A DNA stretch of 64,000 nt from Flavobacteriales bacterium (GCA_016713865.1 JADJOG010000047.1:124001-188000), one strand, 5' to 3'; numbered from the stretch's first letter, positions 24,925 to 34,419 are shown. Notes: generated by a model not told the origin, from the sequence alone. Program-made: numbers and translations.

Positions 24925-25458
24925 ATGGCGAACAAGGTCATTTACGCGGTCTATGACGATCCCGAGCAGCTGAAGGACGGCGCGCGCAAGCTCGTGTCCA
25001 GCGGCATCAAAGTGAAGGACGTCTTCTCGCCATTCCCGATGCACGGCATCGATCCGATCATCGGCATCACACGCACGCGCCTGGGCATCGTGAGCTTCAT
25101 GTTCGGAATCACTGGCACCTGCTTGGCCGTTCTGGGCATCTGGTACTTCAACATCTTCGATTGGCCGATGAACATCGGTGGCAAGCCCAGTTTCAATTAC
25201 TACCAGAACGTGCCTGCCTTCATCCCGGTCACCTTCGAGTTCACCGTGCTGTGCGCTGCCCACGGCATGGCGATCACCTACCTGATCCGCAACAAGACCT
25301 TGCCGGGCATGCCCTGCTCGCAATCTCGACTGCGCACCACCGACGATAAGTTCATCATCGAGGTCCGCACCGCCGACAATCACGGCCACAGTTCAGAGGC
25401 CATCGCGGAGCTGCTGCGCCAGAGCCCTGTAACGGAGATCAACGAGCGCCAATGCTGA
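24925..25458 (+). CDS. actD: Alternative complex III subunit ActD (DUF3341)
   Basis: 177 residues. An N-terminal cytoplasmic alpha/beta domain ('YAVYDDPEQLKDGARKLVSSGIKVKDVFSPFPMHG' region) is followed by two membrane helices (about residues 55-75 and 95-120), as in DUF3341 proteins. It is a structural subunit of the membrane domain. Its stop overlaps the actE start by 7 bases. Confidence 0.95.
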   Translation: MANKVIYAVYDDPEQLKDGARKLVSSGIKVKDVFSPFPMHGIDPIIGITRTRLGIVSFMFGITGTCLAVLGIWYFNIFDWPMNIGGKPSFNYYQNVPAFIPVTFEFTVLCAAHGMAITYLIRNKTLPGMPCSQSRLRTTDDKFIIEVRTADNHGHSSEAIAELLRQSPVTEINERQC

Positions 25459-26132
25459 GCAACATGCGCACCGCCAAGACTTTCACCGCGCTCACCGTTA
25501 TCGGACTGCTCGCATCGTGCGGCAAGAGCGACTCCAACAGCCCCGGGGTGGAGTACATGCCCGACATGTATCGCAGCCCGGCCATTGAGGCTTATGTGGA
25601 TTACGGTCAGGATCCCTACTACCACACCGAGGACAAGGCGCGTGATCAGCGCAACCGCCCCAGCGCGCGCAAGCCTGTTGAAGGCACCATCGCCTTCAGT
25701 GATGTGGCCGAAATGGCGCAATTCAACATGCCTTATCCGTACCCCAATTCACCTGAAGGGTACGAAGCTGCTGGCGTGAACCTCAGGAGCCCGATCGAGA
25801 TGACACAGGCCACCGTTGACCACGGCAAGGCTCTCTACGAGAAATTCTGCATGCATTGCCATGGCGCCACGGGCCAAGGCGACGGCCCTGTGGTGAACAA
25901 CGGCAACTACCCTGCACCCGGCAGCTACACCGGTCCGCTGAGGGATTTGCCTGAGGGCAAGATCTTCCATGTGCTCGTCTATGGGAAGAACGTGGCCATG
26001 GGATCACATGCCTCTCAATTGAACAAAGAGGAGCGCTGGATGGTGACGCACTACGTGCAGTACTTGCAGAACGGTGGCATGATGACGCGAGAGCCCGCCG
26101 CCGCAGCACCCGCAACCACCGCCTCGAATTGA
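25452..26132 (+). CDS. actE: Alternative complex III subunit ActE, monoheme cytochrome c lipoprotein
   Basis: 226 residues with lipobox 'GLLASC' (Cys near residue 21) after a short hydrophobic stretch, then a single heme site 'CMHCH' followed by 'GATGQGDGPVV' and the distal Met region 'GKNVAMGSHASQL', all typical of class I cytochrome c. ActE passes electrons out of ActA to the oxidase. The C-terminus is Ala/Pro/Thr rich. Start ATG 25452 overlaps actD; Met at 25464 is an alternative. Confidence 0.94.
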   Translation: MLSNMRTAKTFTALTVIGLLASCGKSDSNSPGVEYMPDMYRSPAIEAYVDYGQDPYYHTEDKARDQRNRPSARKPVEGTIAFSDVAEMAQFNMPYPYPNSPEGYEAAGVNLRSPIEMTQATVDHGKALYEKFCMHCHGATGQGDGPVVNNGNYPAPGSYTGPLRDLPEGKIFHVLVYGKNVAMGSHASQLNKEERWMVTHYVQYLQNGGMMTREPAAAAPATTASN

Positions 26133-26154
26133 ACCGCACGACAACGGAACCGCG

Positions 26155-27360
26155 ATGAACTTCACCATCAGCAAAAGGGCGAGCACGCTGAGCATGGCGT
26201 TGATTGGCTTGGGCGCCATCGCCACCATCGTGGGCGTGATCGGCGACCACAGCGATCACCACCAACGCACATGGAGCGCACTGCTCGTCAATGGCTTCTT
26301 CTTCCTTGGCATCGGCTTGGGTGCCCTCTTCTTCTACTCGTTGCAGAATGCCACTGAAACGGCTTGGAGCGTGATGGTGAAGCGTGTCTATGAGGCCATC
26401 ATGGGTTGGATACCCGTAGGCGCAGTGATCATGATCATCGTGCTTGCCGCGGGCACCTTCGGCATGCATCACATCTACCATTGGATGGATGGCACCCTGT
26501 ACGACAAGGCTAGCCCTAATTACGATGCGATCATGGATGGCAAGAAGGCCTTCTTGAACATCCCCTTCTTCTGGATCCGGTCACTTGCCTATCTGGCCAC
26601 CTTCGTCTTCGCAGCGAATTGGTTCCGCAAGAAGAGCTTGGAGATGGATGGGCTTACCGGCGAGAGCCTTGTGCGCACGCACTTGCTCACTTACCGCCGC
26701 GGCGCGTTGTTCCTCGTGTTCTTCGCGGTGTTCAGCAGCACGCTCGCATGGGACTGGCTCATGAGCATCGATGCGCACTGGTTCAGCACCCTATACGGCT
26801 GGTACGTGTTCAGCGGCATGTGGGTGAGCGCCATGATCACCGGCGTGATCCTCGTGCTTTACCTGAAGCGCAAGGGCTACCTTCCTCAAGTGAACAACAG
26901 CCACATACACGACATGGGCAAGTGGGTCTTCGCTGTGAGCTTCCTCTGGACCTACCTGTACTTCTCGCAGTTCATGCTGATCTGGTACGCGAACATCCCG
27001 GAAGAGGTCACCTACTTCCAGGACCGCATCAATCACCATCCGGCTCTGATGTGGACCATCTTCTTCATCAACTTCGCGGTGCCGATGGCCTTGCTGATGG
27101 CGCGCGATGCAAAGCGGAACCCTCGCTACCTCATCGGTGTGGGCTCGGTGATCTTCATCGGCCATTGGCTGGATGTGAACTTGATGGTGATGCCGGGTGC
27201 GAATGGGCATCACTTCCATGGCATCGGCCTGCTCGATGTGGGCATGTTCGTGCTCTTCTTGGGCGCCTTTGTCCGCGTGGTGCTCGGCACCTTGGCGAAG
27301 GCACCGCTCACACCGGTGAACCATCCTTACTTGGAGGAGAGCATCCACCACAGCATCTGA
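26155..27360 (+). CDS. actF: Alternative complex III subunit ActF (quinol:cytochrome c oxidoreductase membrane subunit)
   Basis: 401 residues and about ten membrane helices, related to ActC/NrfD but lacking its quinol pocket. Family stretches include 'SVMVKRVYEAIMGWIPVG', 'HHIYHWMD', 'FFAVFSSTLAWDWLMSIDAHWFST' (read across helices) and 'WTYLYFSQFMLIWYANIPEE'. The conserved 'SIDAHWFST' loop and His-rich turns are intact. It packs against ActC in the membrane arm. The cytochrome oxidase genes follow after a 43-base gap. Confidence 0.94.
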   Translation: MNFTISKRASTLSMALIGLGAIATIVGVIGDHSDHHQRTWSALLVNGFFFLGIGLGALFFYSLQNATETAWSVMVKRVYEAIMGWIPVGAVIMIIVLAAGTFGMHHIYHWMDGTLYDKASPNYDAIMDGKKAFLNIPFFWIRSLAYLATFVFAANWFRKKSLEMDGLTGESLVRTHLLTYRRGALFLVFFAVFSSTLAWDWLMSIDAHWFSTLYGWYVFSGMWVSAMITGVILVLYLKRKGYLPQVNNSHIHDMGKWVFAVSFLWTYLYFSQFMLIWYANIPEEVTYFQDRINHHPALMWTIFFINFAVPMALLMARDAKRNPRYLIGVGSVIFIGHWLDVNLMVMPGANGHHFHGIGLLDVGMFVLFLGAFVRVVLGTLAKAPLTPVNHPYLEESIHHSI

Positions 27361-27403
27361 TCAACGAACACAAGGCATCCCTGCCGGGTTAGCATAGCGG
27401 ACA

Positions 27404-28708
27404 ATGACCAAGCTCCTGATACTGATCGTCGTGGTCCTGGGCATCCTCGCGGTGGCCCAGTTGGCCCGCGTGTATGAGCTCACTTCGAAACTGCGCGGCA
27501 AGCGCGAGGAGGAGATCTTCGATGCGGACAACCGGATGAATGCTACCCTCATGTGGCTCTTCCCCATCGCCTACTTCGGCTTCTTCCTGTGGCTGGTGAT
27601 GGCTTATGGCGACAAAATGCTGCCTGTTGCTGCGAGCACCCAAGGCGTTGACACGGATGCGCTTATGAACTTCAACTGGTGGATCCTGATCATAACGTTC
27701 ATCGTCACCAACATCCTCCTGTTCTACTTCGCGGGCAAGTACGTTTTCAGCAAGGACCGCAGGGCCTATTGGCAACCGCATAACAACAAGCTCGAGCTCG
27801 CTTGGACCATTGCCCCGGCTGCCGTACTGGCCGTCATCATCATTTTCGGGTTGAACACTTGGCAGAACATCACCGCACCGGCTTTGCCCGACGCGATGAG
27901 CATGGAATTATATGCCAAGCAATTCGATTGGACAGCCCGTTATCCCGGCAATGATGGCATGCTCGGGGCCACGGACTATCGCGTGATCAGCGGCGAGAAT
28001 CCGCTCGGCATCGTCACCGAAGCCACGATCAACAAGCGCTTGGAGGAGATTTCTCTGGAGAAGGCCGATACAGAGAAAGAGCTCGGCGGCTTGATCGCCG
28101 ATTCGCGCCGTGAAGAGTTGGAGCACAGACTTGGATATTTGGATCGCATTGCGGCGCGCATCGTGAACCTGCGCATGGTGATGGCGCAGGACATCAAGAC
28201 CAAGGGTGCTGCAAGCGCATACCTTCATGGGGCAGACGATGTGGTGACCAAGGATTTTATGCTGCCCAAGGGCCGTGAGACCAACATCCTCATTCGTAGC
28301 CGGGACATCATACATAGCGCCTACATCCCGCACCTGCGGATACAGATGAATGCTGTGCCGGGCATGACCACCAGCATGAAGGTGACACCGACCATCACCA
28401 CCGACAGCATGCGCACCATTGCCGAAGTGATGCAGCAGGTTGATGAGATCAACGCGATACGCGCAGGCAAGGGCCAATCGCCATACGTGTTCGATTATCT
28501 CCTGCTCTGCAACAAGATCTGCGGAGCTGCCCACTACAACATGCAGATGACCTTGACGGTGACCACCGCCTCGGAATTCGATGCATGGTTGGCCGAAGCC
28601 AACAAGAAGCCATTCGAGCCAGCGTCCACCAATGCCGAGCAGCCCGCTGCCGCAGACGGCGGAATAGCTGCCATGCCTGTTAACGGAAACGATTCCTCAA
28701 CGAACTAG
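27404..28708 (+). CDS. coxB: Cytochrome c oxidase subunit II
   Basis: 434 residues. Three hydrophobic segments: residues ~2-18, ~45-65, ~85-105, then 'WTIAPAAVLAVII' and the periplasmic cupredoxin domain. The CuA ligands are all present: Cys369, Cys373, His377 and Met380 ('CNKICGAAHYNM'), with an earlier His in 'DIIHSAYIPHLRIQMNAVPGM'. A roughly 75-residue charged helical insert (about 210-285, 'KRLEEISLEKADTEKELGGL') splits the cupredoxin domain. It takes electrons from cytochrome c / ActE. Neighbours actF and coxA show this is the oxidase paired with complex III. Confidence 0.95.
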   Translation: MTKLLILIVVVLGILAVAQLARVYELTSKLRGKREEEIFDADNRMNATLMWLFPIAYFGFFLWLVMAYGDKMLPVAASTQGVDTDALMNFNWWILIITFIVTNILLFYFAGKYVFSKDRRAYWQPHNNKLELAWTIAPAAVLAVIIIFGLNTWQNITAPALPDAMSMELYAKQFDWTARYPGNDGMLGATDYRVISGENPLGIVTEATINKRLEEISLEKADTEKELGGLIADSRREELEHRLGYLDRIAARIVNLRMVMAQDIKTKGAASAYLHGADDVVTKDFMLPKGRETNILIRSRDIIHSAYIPHLRIQMNAVPGMTTSMKVTPTITTDSMRTIAEVMQQVDEINAIRAGKGQSPYVFDYLLLCNKICGAAHYNMQMTLTVTTASEFDAWLAEANKKPFEPASTNAEQPAAADGGIAAMPVNGNDSSTN

Positions 28709-28714
28709 ACCGCC

Positions 28715-30517
28715 ATGGGTGCACACGCGCACGCCGCTAACGCCGGGCACGCCGCCGGCCATCACGAGCACCACCACCACGAGGAGAGCTTCGTGTCGAA
28801 GTGGGTCTTCTCGCAGGACCACAAGATGATCGGGAAGCAATTCCTGGTCACGGCCATCTTCATGGCTTGGGTGGCCGTGATCATGTCGCTCATCTTCCGA
28901 CTGCAGTTGGCATGGCCCAATGAGGGCTTCGCCTTCACCAACTTCTTCCTAGGCGATAAATGGGCTCCGGGCGGTGTGCTGGACCCGAACATGTACTTGG
29001 CGCTGGTAACGATCCACGGGACCATCATGGTGTTCTTCGTGCTCACCGGCGGGTTGAGCGGAACATTCGCCAACCTGCTGATCCCCTTGCAGGTGGGAGC
29101 GCGCGATATGGCAAGCGGCTTCATCAACATGCTCAGCTATTGGTTCTTCCTGTTGAGCAGCGTGATCATGCTCGCATCGCTCTTCGTGGAAGGAGGTCCC
29201 GCCAGTGCTGGTTGGACCATTTATCCGCCGTTGAGCGCGCTGCCCAAGGCCATTCCAGGCTCTGGCACCGGCATGACCCTCTGGCTGGTGAGCATGACCT
29301 TCTTCATCGCCAGCTCGCTCATGGGTGGCCTCAACTATGTGGTCACCATCCTGAATCTGCGCACCAAGGGCATGAAGATGACCCGCATGCCGTTGACCAT
29401 GTGGGCCATCTTCCTTACAGCTGTGCTGGGCATCCTGAGCTTCCCGGTGCTGCTGAGCGCGGCATTGTTGCTACTGCTCGATCGCACGCTGAACACCAGC
29501 TTCTACCTCAGCGACATCCACTTGGCCGGTGAGGCGCTCGAGCAGACCGGGGGCAGCCCCGTGCTCTTCCAGCACCTGTTCTGGTTCCTTGGTCACCCCG
29601 AGGTATACATCGTGCTCCTGCCCGCGCTGGGCATTACCTCGGAGATCATCTCCACCAATGCGCGCAAGCCCATTTTCGGCTACCGCGCCATGATTGGCTC
29701 CATACTCGCGATCGGCTTCCTCAGCTTCATCGTTTGGGGCCACCATATGTTCGTCACCGGGATGAATCCCTTCCTCGGAAGCGTGTTCGTGGCCACCACC
29801 TTGCTGATTGCTATTCCCAGCGCGGTGAAGGTGTTCAACTACATCACCACGCTCTGGAAGGGCAACATCATCTTCACACCGGCCATGCTCTTCAGCATCG
29901 GCTTGGTGGCCACCTTCATCGCGGGCGGTCTCACTGGAATCATCCTCGCCGATAGCGCCCTCGACATCGCTGTGCACGATACCTATTTCGTGGTTGCGCA
30001 CTTCCATATCGTGATGGGCATGAGCGCCATTTTCGGCATGTTCGCCGGCATCTACCATTGGTTCCCGAAGATGTACGGCAAAATGATGAACACGAAGCTG
30101 GGCTATGCCCACTTCTGGGTCACCTTCATCTGCGCCTTCGGGGTGTTCTTCCCCATGCACTTCATCGGGCTCGCTGGCGCACCTCGTCGCTACTACAGCT
30201 ACACGGAGTTCCCGATGTTCGATAGCGTGGTTGACCTCAATATCGTGGTCACCGTGTTCGCCATCATTGGCGCGCTGGCCCAGGTGCTCTTCACCTACAA
30301 CTTCTTCTACAGCATCTACCGAGGCCCCAAGGCAGTTCAGAACCCATGGAAGAGCAATACTTTGGAGTGGACGACACCAGTGGAGCATATCCATGGCAAC
30401 TGGCCGGGCCCAATCCCCACGGTGCATCGCTGGCCATATGATTACAGCAAGCCTGGCAAGACGGAAGATTGGGTGAGCCAGATTACCCCCCTCGACCCCG
30501 GCGAGGAAGAGCACTAG
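28715..30517 (+). CDS. coxA: Cytochrome c oxidase subunit I
   Basis: 600 residues with 12 or more membrane helices and a His-rich N-terminus (about residues 4-23). Heme a ligand His in 'LVTIHGTIMVFF'; the CuB/Tyr cross-link is 'HPEVY' with His294 and Tyr298; CuB ligands 'GHHM' follow; heme ligands lie in 'VVAHFHIVMG'. The proton-channel Tyr of the A-type family is therefore present. It reduces oxygen to water and pumps protons. The gene ends in TAG and is followed 20 bases later by a strong intrinsic terminator. Subunit III is not in this window. Confidence 0.96.
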   Translation: MGAHAHAANAGHAAGHHEHHHHEESFVSKWVFSQDHKMIGKQFLVTAIFMAWVAVIMSLIFRLQLAWPNEGFAFTNFFLGDKWAPGGVLDPNMYLALVTIHGTIMVFFVLTGGLSGTFANLLIPLQVGARDMASGFINMLSYWFFLLSSVIMLASLFVEGGPASAGWTIYPPLSALPKAIPGSGTGMTLWLVSMTFFIASSLMGGLNYVVTILNLRTKGMKMTRMPLTMWAIFLTAVLGILSFPVLLSAALLLLLDRTLNTSFYLSDIHLAGEALEQTGGSPVLFQHLFWFLGHPEVYIVLLPALGITSEIISTNARKPIFGYRAMIGSILAIGFLSFIVWGHHMFVTGMNPFLGSVFVATTLLIAIPSAVKVFNYITTLWKGNIIFTPAMLFSIGLVATFIAGGLTGIILADSALDIAVHDTYFVVAHFHIVMGMSAIFGMFAGIYHWFPKMYGKMMNTKLGYAHFWVTFICAFGVFFPMHFIGLAGAPRRYYSYTEFPMFDSVVDLNIVVTVFAIIGALAQVLFTYNFFYSIYRGPKAVQNPWKSNTLEWTTPVEHIHGNWPGPIPTVHRWPYDYSKPGKTEDWVSQITPLDPGEEEH

Positions 30518-30537
30518 CCTATTCCCTTGATCGATTG

Positions 30538-30573
30538 GAATGTCCGCACCTTTGGGTCGCGGACATTCTTTTT
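30538..30573 (+). terminator. Intrinsic terminator of the act-cox operon
   Basis: A perfect 10-base stem GAATGTCCGC / GCGGACATTC (30538-30547 and 30559-30568) with an 11-base loop, immediately followed by TTTTT. It lies 20 bases after the coxA stop and only 1 base before the next ATG (30575). Confidence 0.8.
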
Positions 30574-30574
30574 C

Positions 30575-31207
30575 ATGGTCATCCGATTCACGCTACCGTT
30601 CCTTGCTTGGCTTACGACCGTGTACGCGCAAGGTCAGCTGTTCGATAGCATCGCTCATTTCGCGTAGCAGCCTCCGCGAATCGTGGCCAAGCTCGATGTG
30701 CGTGGCGGCTTCATCAGCAATCGCAGTGTCCGTTTCATTGGCATGAAGGCGGGCCTGGAGCACGCCAAGCGCTTCCAATACGGTCTGGGATTCAATCTGC
30801 TCTATCCCTCCGAGCAGCGGTCTGTTGAGGTTGATGGAAGTGAGGTTGACGCCCGATTGCGCATGGGCTACGTGGCGCCCTATGTCGACTACGCGTTCTA
30901 CCAGCGCGGAAATTGGGAGGCGCGCATTCCAGTGCAAATCGGCTTCGGCGCGGGATCGCTTGCCTACACCAATGACGCCGGTGAGCGCCGTACCATCGCG
31001 CGCAGCGGACTCTTCCTCTACGAACCCGCCATGACCATCCAGTACCGCGTCGCCCGCTACTTCGCAGTGGGTGCTGGCTGGGGCTTCCGCATCGTGGTGC
31101 AAACCGGCCAGGACCTCGGCGAGCGGCTCACAGCGCCGGTCTATCTCTTCGGGCTCCGGGTGTTCATCGGCGATATGTGGCGCGATGCGCGCGGCGCGGG
31201 CGAATGA
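30575..31207 (+). CDS. Putative outer-membrane beta-barrel-like protein, interrupted by an in-frame TAG
   Basis: The frame from ATG 30575 encodes a clear signal peptide ('MVIRFTLPFLAWLTTVYAQG') and eleven more codons, then TAG at 30665-30667, then continues in the same frame to 31207. The downstream part (about 180 residues) is rich in alternating beta strands with aromatic girdles ('LEHAKRFQYGLGFNLLY', 'GYVAPYVDYAFYQRGNW', 'YLFGLRVFIGDMW'), as in small outer-membrane barrels. A shorter product could start at GTG 30683 but would lack export. A single CAG-to-TAG change would explain the break. Function unknown. Confidence 0.65.
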
Positions 31208-31215
31208 CCTTCGGC

Positions 31216-31223
31216 TACCTTCG
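31216..31223 (+). promoter_or_regulatory. -7-like element TACCTTCG upstream of ruvB
   Basis: TACCTTCG ends 5 bases before the ruvB ATG, the same arrangement as before the MORN-repeat gene and deoC. Confidence 0.4.
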
Positions 31224-31228
31224 GCACC

Positions 31229-32253
31229 ATGTCTGAAGGATTCGATGTGCGCAAGGAGCAACGTTCCAGTTCCGATAAGGAGATGGAGCAGGTGCTACGG
31301 CCGCGACGTTTCGAGGAGTTCGCTGGCCAGAAAGCCGTTACCGACAACCTGAAGGTGTTCGTGCAAGCGGCCAAGCAGCGCGGCGAAGCCTTGGATCATG
31401 TGCTCTTGCATGGCCCTCCCGGATTGGGCAAGACCACCTTGGCCAACATCATCGCGCAAGAGATGGGCGTGGGCATCCGCATCACCAGTGGGCCAGTGCT
31501 CGACAAACCCGCCGACCTCGCGGGGCTGCTCACCAACCTGGAGCCCCACGACGTGCTCTTCATCGACGAGATCCACCGCCTCACGCCGGTGATTGAAGAG
31601 TACCTGTACAGCGCGATGGAAGATTACCGCATTGATCTCGTGATTGATGCTGGTCCGAACGCGCGCACGGTGCAGATCGCGCTCAACCCCTTCACGTTGG
31701 TGGGCGCCACCACGCGCAGCGGCCTGCTCACCGCACCACTGCGCGCGCGCTTCGGCATAAATAGCCGCCTCGATTATTACGACAGCACCATCCTCAAGGG
31801 CATCGTGAAACGAAGCGCTGGCCTGCTGAACGTGCCCATTGTGGAGGATGCCGCCAACGAGATCGCGCGCCGCAGCCGCGGCACGCCGCGCATCGCAAAT
31901 GCCTGCTTCGCCGCGTGCGCGACTTCGCGCAGATCCAAGGCGATGGCACCATCGACCTGTCCATCGCGCAGCATGCATTAAAGGCCCTGAACGTTGATGC
32001 GCACGGCCTCGATGAAATGGACAACCGCATCCTCGGCGCCATCATCGACAAGTTCAGCGGCGGGCCTGTGGGATTGAACACCGTTGCCACGGCTGTTGGC
32101 GAAGAAGCCGGCACCATTGAGGAAGTGTATGAGCCCTTCCTGATCATGGAAGGCTACCTGCAACGCACGCCGCGAGGTCGTCAAGCCACTGAGCGCGCTT
32201 TCAAGCACCTCGGGCGCGTGCCCAGTGTGAAGCCGGGTAGTTTGTTCGAGTAG
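31229..32253 (+). CDS. ruvB: Holliday junction branch-migration ATPase RuvB (one frameshift)
   Basis: The first frame (31229 to ~31900) gives the AAA+ part: Walker A 'GPPGLGKT' at residues 62-69, Walker B 'VLFIDEIHRL', sensor 'VGATTRSG' and arginine finger region 'LRARFG'. The C-terminal winged-helix part ('VRDFAQIQGDG', 'LNVDAHGLDEMDNRIL', 'YLQRTPRGRQATERAF') is in another frame ending at 32253. The shift lies at 31902-31904, where GCCTG is read; one extra C would restore 'NALLRRVRDF'. Repaired, the protein is about 341 residues, the normal length. RuvA is encoded at 40014. The break is more likely a consensus error than loss of function. Confidence 0.92.
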
Positions 32254-32270
32254 CCGCCTACCTTCCCCGC

Positions 32271-33200
32271 GTGCTCACTGCGCGCGCGAGATCCGACCTG
32301 ATGAAAGCCGAAGCGAATAGGCTTGGTTTCTTGGCGTGCGGCATCGCGCGGGCGGAGTTCCTGGCCGAAGAGGCGCCACGCTTGGAGCAATGGCTGGGGG
32401 ATGGGAAGCATGGTCAAATGGCATACATGGCCAATCATTTCGACATGCGACTTGATCCGCGCAAGCTGGTGCCCGGTGCCAAGAGCGTGATCAGTTTGGC
32501 ATTCAATTATTTCACAACGGCGCGGCAAGCTGATCCGGAAGCCCCGATGCTGAGCACATACGCGTACGGCCGCGATTACCACAAGGTGGTTAAGCAGCGC
32601 TTGAAGCCGCTCATGGCATTCGTGCAGGAACGCTTCGGCGATGCGGCCATGCGCGCTTTTGTCGATAGCGCACCGGTCATGGAGAAGGCTTGGGCGCAAC
32701 GGGCTGGCATAGGATGGGTGGGCAAGCACACCAACGTGATCAGACAAGGAGCGGGCAGCTGGTTCTTCCTGTGCGAGATCATCACCGATCTGGAATTGGA
32801 GCCTGATGCACCCGCCACCGACCATTGCGGCACATGCCGTCGGTGCGTCGATGCTTGCCCAACGGATGCGATCACGCCTTACGGCGTCGACGGCAGCCGA
32901 TGCATCAGCTACCTCACGATCGAATTGAAGGAAGCGATTCCTCAAGAGTTCGCCGGCAAACTCGATGGTTGGGCCTTCGGCTGTGATGTATGTCAGCAAG
33001 TATGCCCTTGGAACCGTTTCAGCGTGCCGCACGCGGAACCAGCATTCGCACCCAAAGCGGAACTGCTCAATCTCAAAGCGGAAGAATGGCACGGCATGAC
33101 CGAAATGGTCTTCGAGCGCTTGTTCGAAGGGAGCGCCGTGAAGCGCGCCAAATACAGTGGTTTGAGCCGCTCGCTCCGGTTTCTCAGGAACGGCGATTGA
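32271..33200 (+). CDS. queG: Epoxyqueuosine reductase QueG
   Basis: 309 residues from GTG 32271 (an ATG is also available at 32301). The cobalamin-binding N-terminal domain ('GFLACGIARAEFL', 'YARDYHKVVK'-like region, 'VDSAPVMEKAWAQRAGIGWVGK') precedes a bacterial ferredoxin domain with two [4Fe-4S] motifs, 'CGTCRRCVDACP' and 'CDVCQQVCPWN'. It catalyses the last step of queuosine synthesis in tRNA anticodons. The start follows ruvB by 17 bases. The C-terminal HEAT-like extension of some QueG proteins is short here. Confidence 0.94.
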   Translation: MLTARARSDLMKAEANRLGFLACGIARAEFLAEEAPRLEQWLGDGKHGQMAYMANHFDMRLDPRKLVPGAKSVISLAFNYFTTARQADPEAPMLSTYAYGRDYHKVVKQRLKPLMAFVQERFGDAAMRAFVDSAPVMEKAWAQRAGIGWVGKHTNVIRQGAGSWFFLCEIITDLELEPDAPATDHCGTCRRCVDACPTDAITPYGVDGSRCISYLTIELKEAIPQEFAGKLDGWAFGCDVCQQVCPWNRFSVPHAEPAFAPKAELLNLKAEEWHGMTEMVFERLFEGSAVKRAKYSGLSRSLRFLRNGD

Positions 33201-33209
33201 GCATGGCCA

Positions 33210-33425
33210 TCAACTCCTCATGGTGTTGTTGAACACCTCGACGATCACGTCCTTGTAGATGTGGCCGAAGGTGGCCAGACACCAGGCCTTCAGGACGATT
33301 TGGTCGCTTTGACCCACCCATTTGCGGGCCTTGATCAACTCTTTTCGGAACAGGCGCGGATCGAAACTGACCTTCTGGAGCACCTGCTTGCTGAACTCCA
33401 TCATCTTCCTTCCTTGGTCCATCAT
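33210..33425 (-). CDS. Small conserved-type protein, about 71 residues
   Basis: The visible frame gives about 71 residues (ATG at 33425; alternatives 33422, 33404 and 33401) with 'MEFSKQVLQKVSFDPRLFRKEL' and 'LKAWCLATFGHIYKDVIVEVF'. It is a soluble helix-rich protein with no signal peptide or catalytic motif. Proteins beginning 'MEFSKQVLxKVSFD' recur in Flavobacteriales as hypotheticals (recalled, not searched). It converges with queG, 9 bases apart. Confidence 0.65.
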   Translation of the reverse strand: MMDQGRKMMEFSKQVLQKVSFDPRLFRKELIKARKWVGQSDQIVLKAWCLATFGHIYKDVIVEVFNNTMRS

Positions 33426-33562
33426 CACGGGTCGGGTTTAGCGAGCGACAAGATAGGCTGCTGGCCAGGCCATAGGCGGGCGAGTTTTCCACCGAAGGAG
33501 GCCGAGCAAGAGGAACGGACCGGGGTGCGCCTTGGTATGGCGTTGTGACGAATAGGCTCCGC

Positions 33563-34417
33563 TTAGGGCACGAGCTTCCGCTCTGTTGCCTGGAGCACCT
33601 CGTTGGTTGCCGTGTTGTAGGCATAGGCCACCAAGGCGAAATTCTGGGCATTCCAGTTCGCGTTCACGGGCACATTGTTCCAGCTGAGCGTCAGGGTGTC
33701 GCCGGCCTGAGCGTCACTAGCAATCAGGGTCTCGCCCCAGGTGCCATTCAGATTGGTGCGCAGCACATGCCGGTGGTCATAGTCCGAAACATCTGGTGGG
33801 CTTACCAAGGAATTCAACTGCCAATCGACCACATGGTCCTCGGTCAGGTATGCGGTCAGGTTGAGGCTGCTGGATATCGTGGTTAGCACAGCCACTTTCA
33901 CTTCGGCCGAAACGGTGTTCGTTGCAGCGTTATGCGTGAACTGGCTTACCCAGACATCACATGCCGCATCCTGAGCGATGATCGCCGCGACCGCGCTGCT
34001 CCAGTTCCCGCTGGAGATGGTGGTGCTGTTGTTGAAAGGCGCGCGGTTCACCAAGCCGGTTGGCAGGAAGCTGATGCTGAAGCTTGTTGCGTAAGCACTG
34101 CCCGCAGGTGTGCGGAAATCAGTGGAGTAGGAACCGTTGGATGCTTGGGGATTCACCGGCGCGGCGAAAAAGTCCGTTGCATGGATCCCCACTACGATCA
34201 AATCATCGCCGAAGGCGTTCGCGAGGTTGGCAGCAACGGCATGTGCAGCGGGGCAGGTGTTGCACCGATGGCCGGTGAACTCTTCGAGTAGAGCCCGCCG
34301 CTTCACGGTCTCGCCGCCACCGTTGTTTGTTTGCCCTGGCGGTATGGGCTCATCGACTTTATCGCAACCAGCCAGCAGGATCACATTGATCAGAAGAATG
34401 GCGGAGAAGGCGCGCAT
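33563..34417 (-). CDS. Omp28-like outer-membrane lipoprotein with thioredoxin-like CxxC
   Basis: 284 residues from ATG 34417. Lipobox 'VILLAGC' (Cys18), a short Gly/Asn-rich linker, then 'LLEEFTGHRCNTCPAAHAVAANL': an E-x-F-T-x-x-x-C-x-x-C-P motif that marks Omp28-related proteins as divergent thioredoxin folds. The C-terminal part is beta-rich. It should sit in the outer membrane facing the periplasm or the surface. Its start lies 2 bases after the stop of the DUF6029-like gene, so the two are tightly coupled, downstream of a TlpA-like gene. Confidence 0.82.
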   Translation of the reverse strand: MRAFSAILLINVILLAGCDKVDEPIPPGQTNNGGGETVKRRALLEEFTGHRCNTCPAAHAVAANLANAFGDDLIVVGIHATDFFAAPVNPQASNGSYSTDFRTPAGSAYATSFSISFLPTGLVNRAPFNNSTTISSGNWSSAVAAIIAQDAACDVWVSQFTHNAATNTVSAEVKVAVLTTISSSLNLTAYLTEDHVVDWQLNSLVSPPDVSDYDHRHVLRTNLNGTWGETLIASDAQAGDTLTLSWNNVPVNANWNAQNFALVAYAYNTATNEVLQATERKLVP

Positions 34418-34419
34418 GA

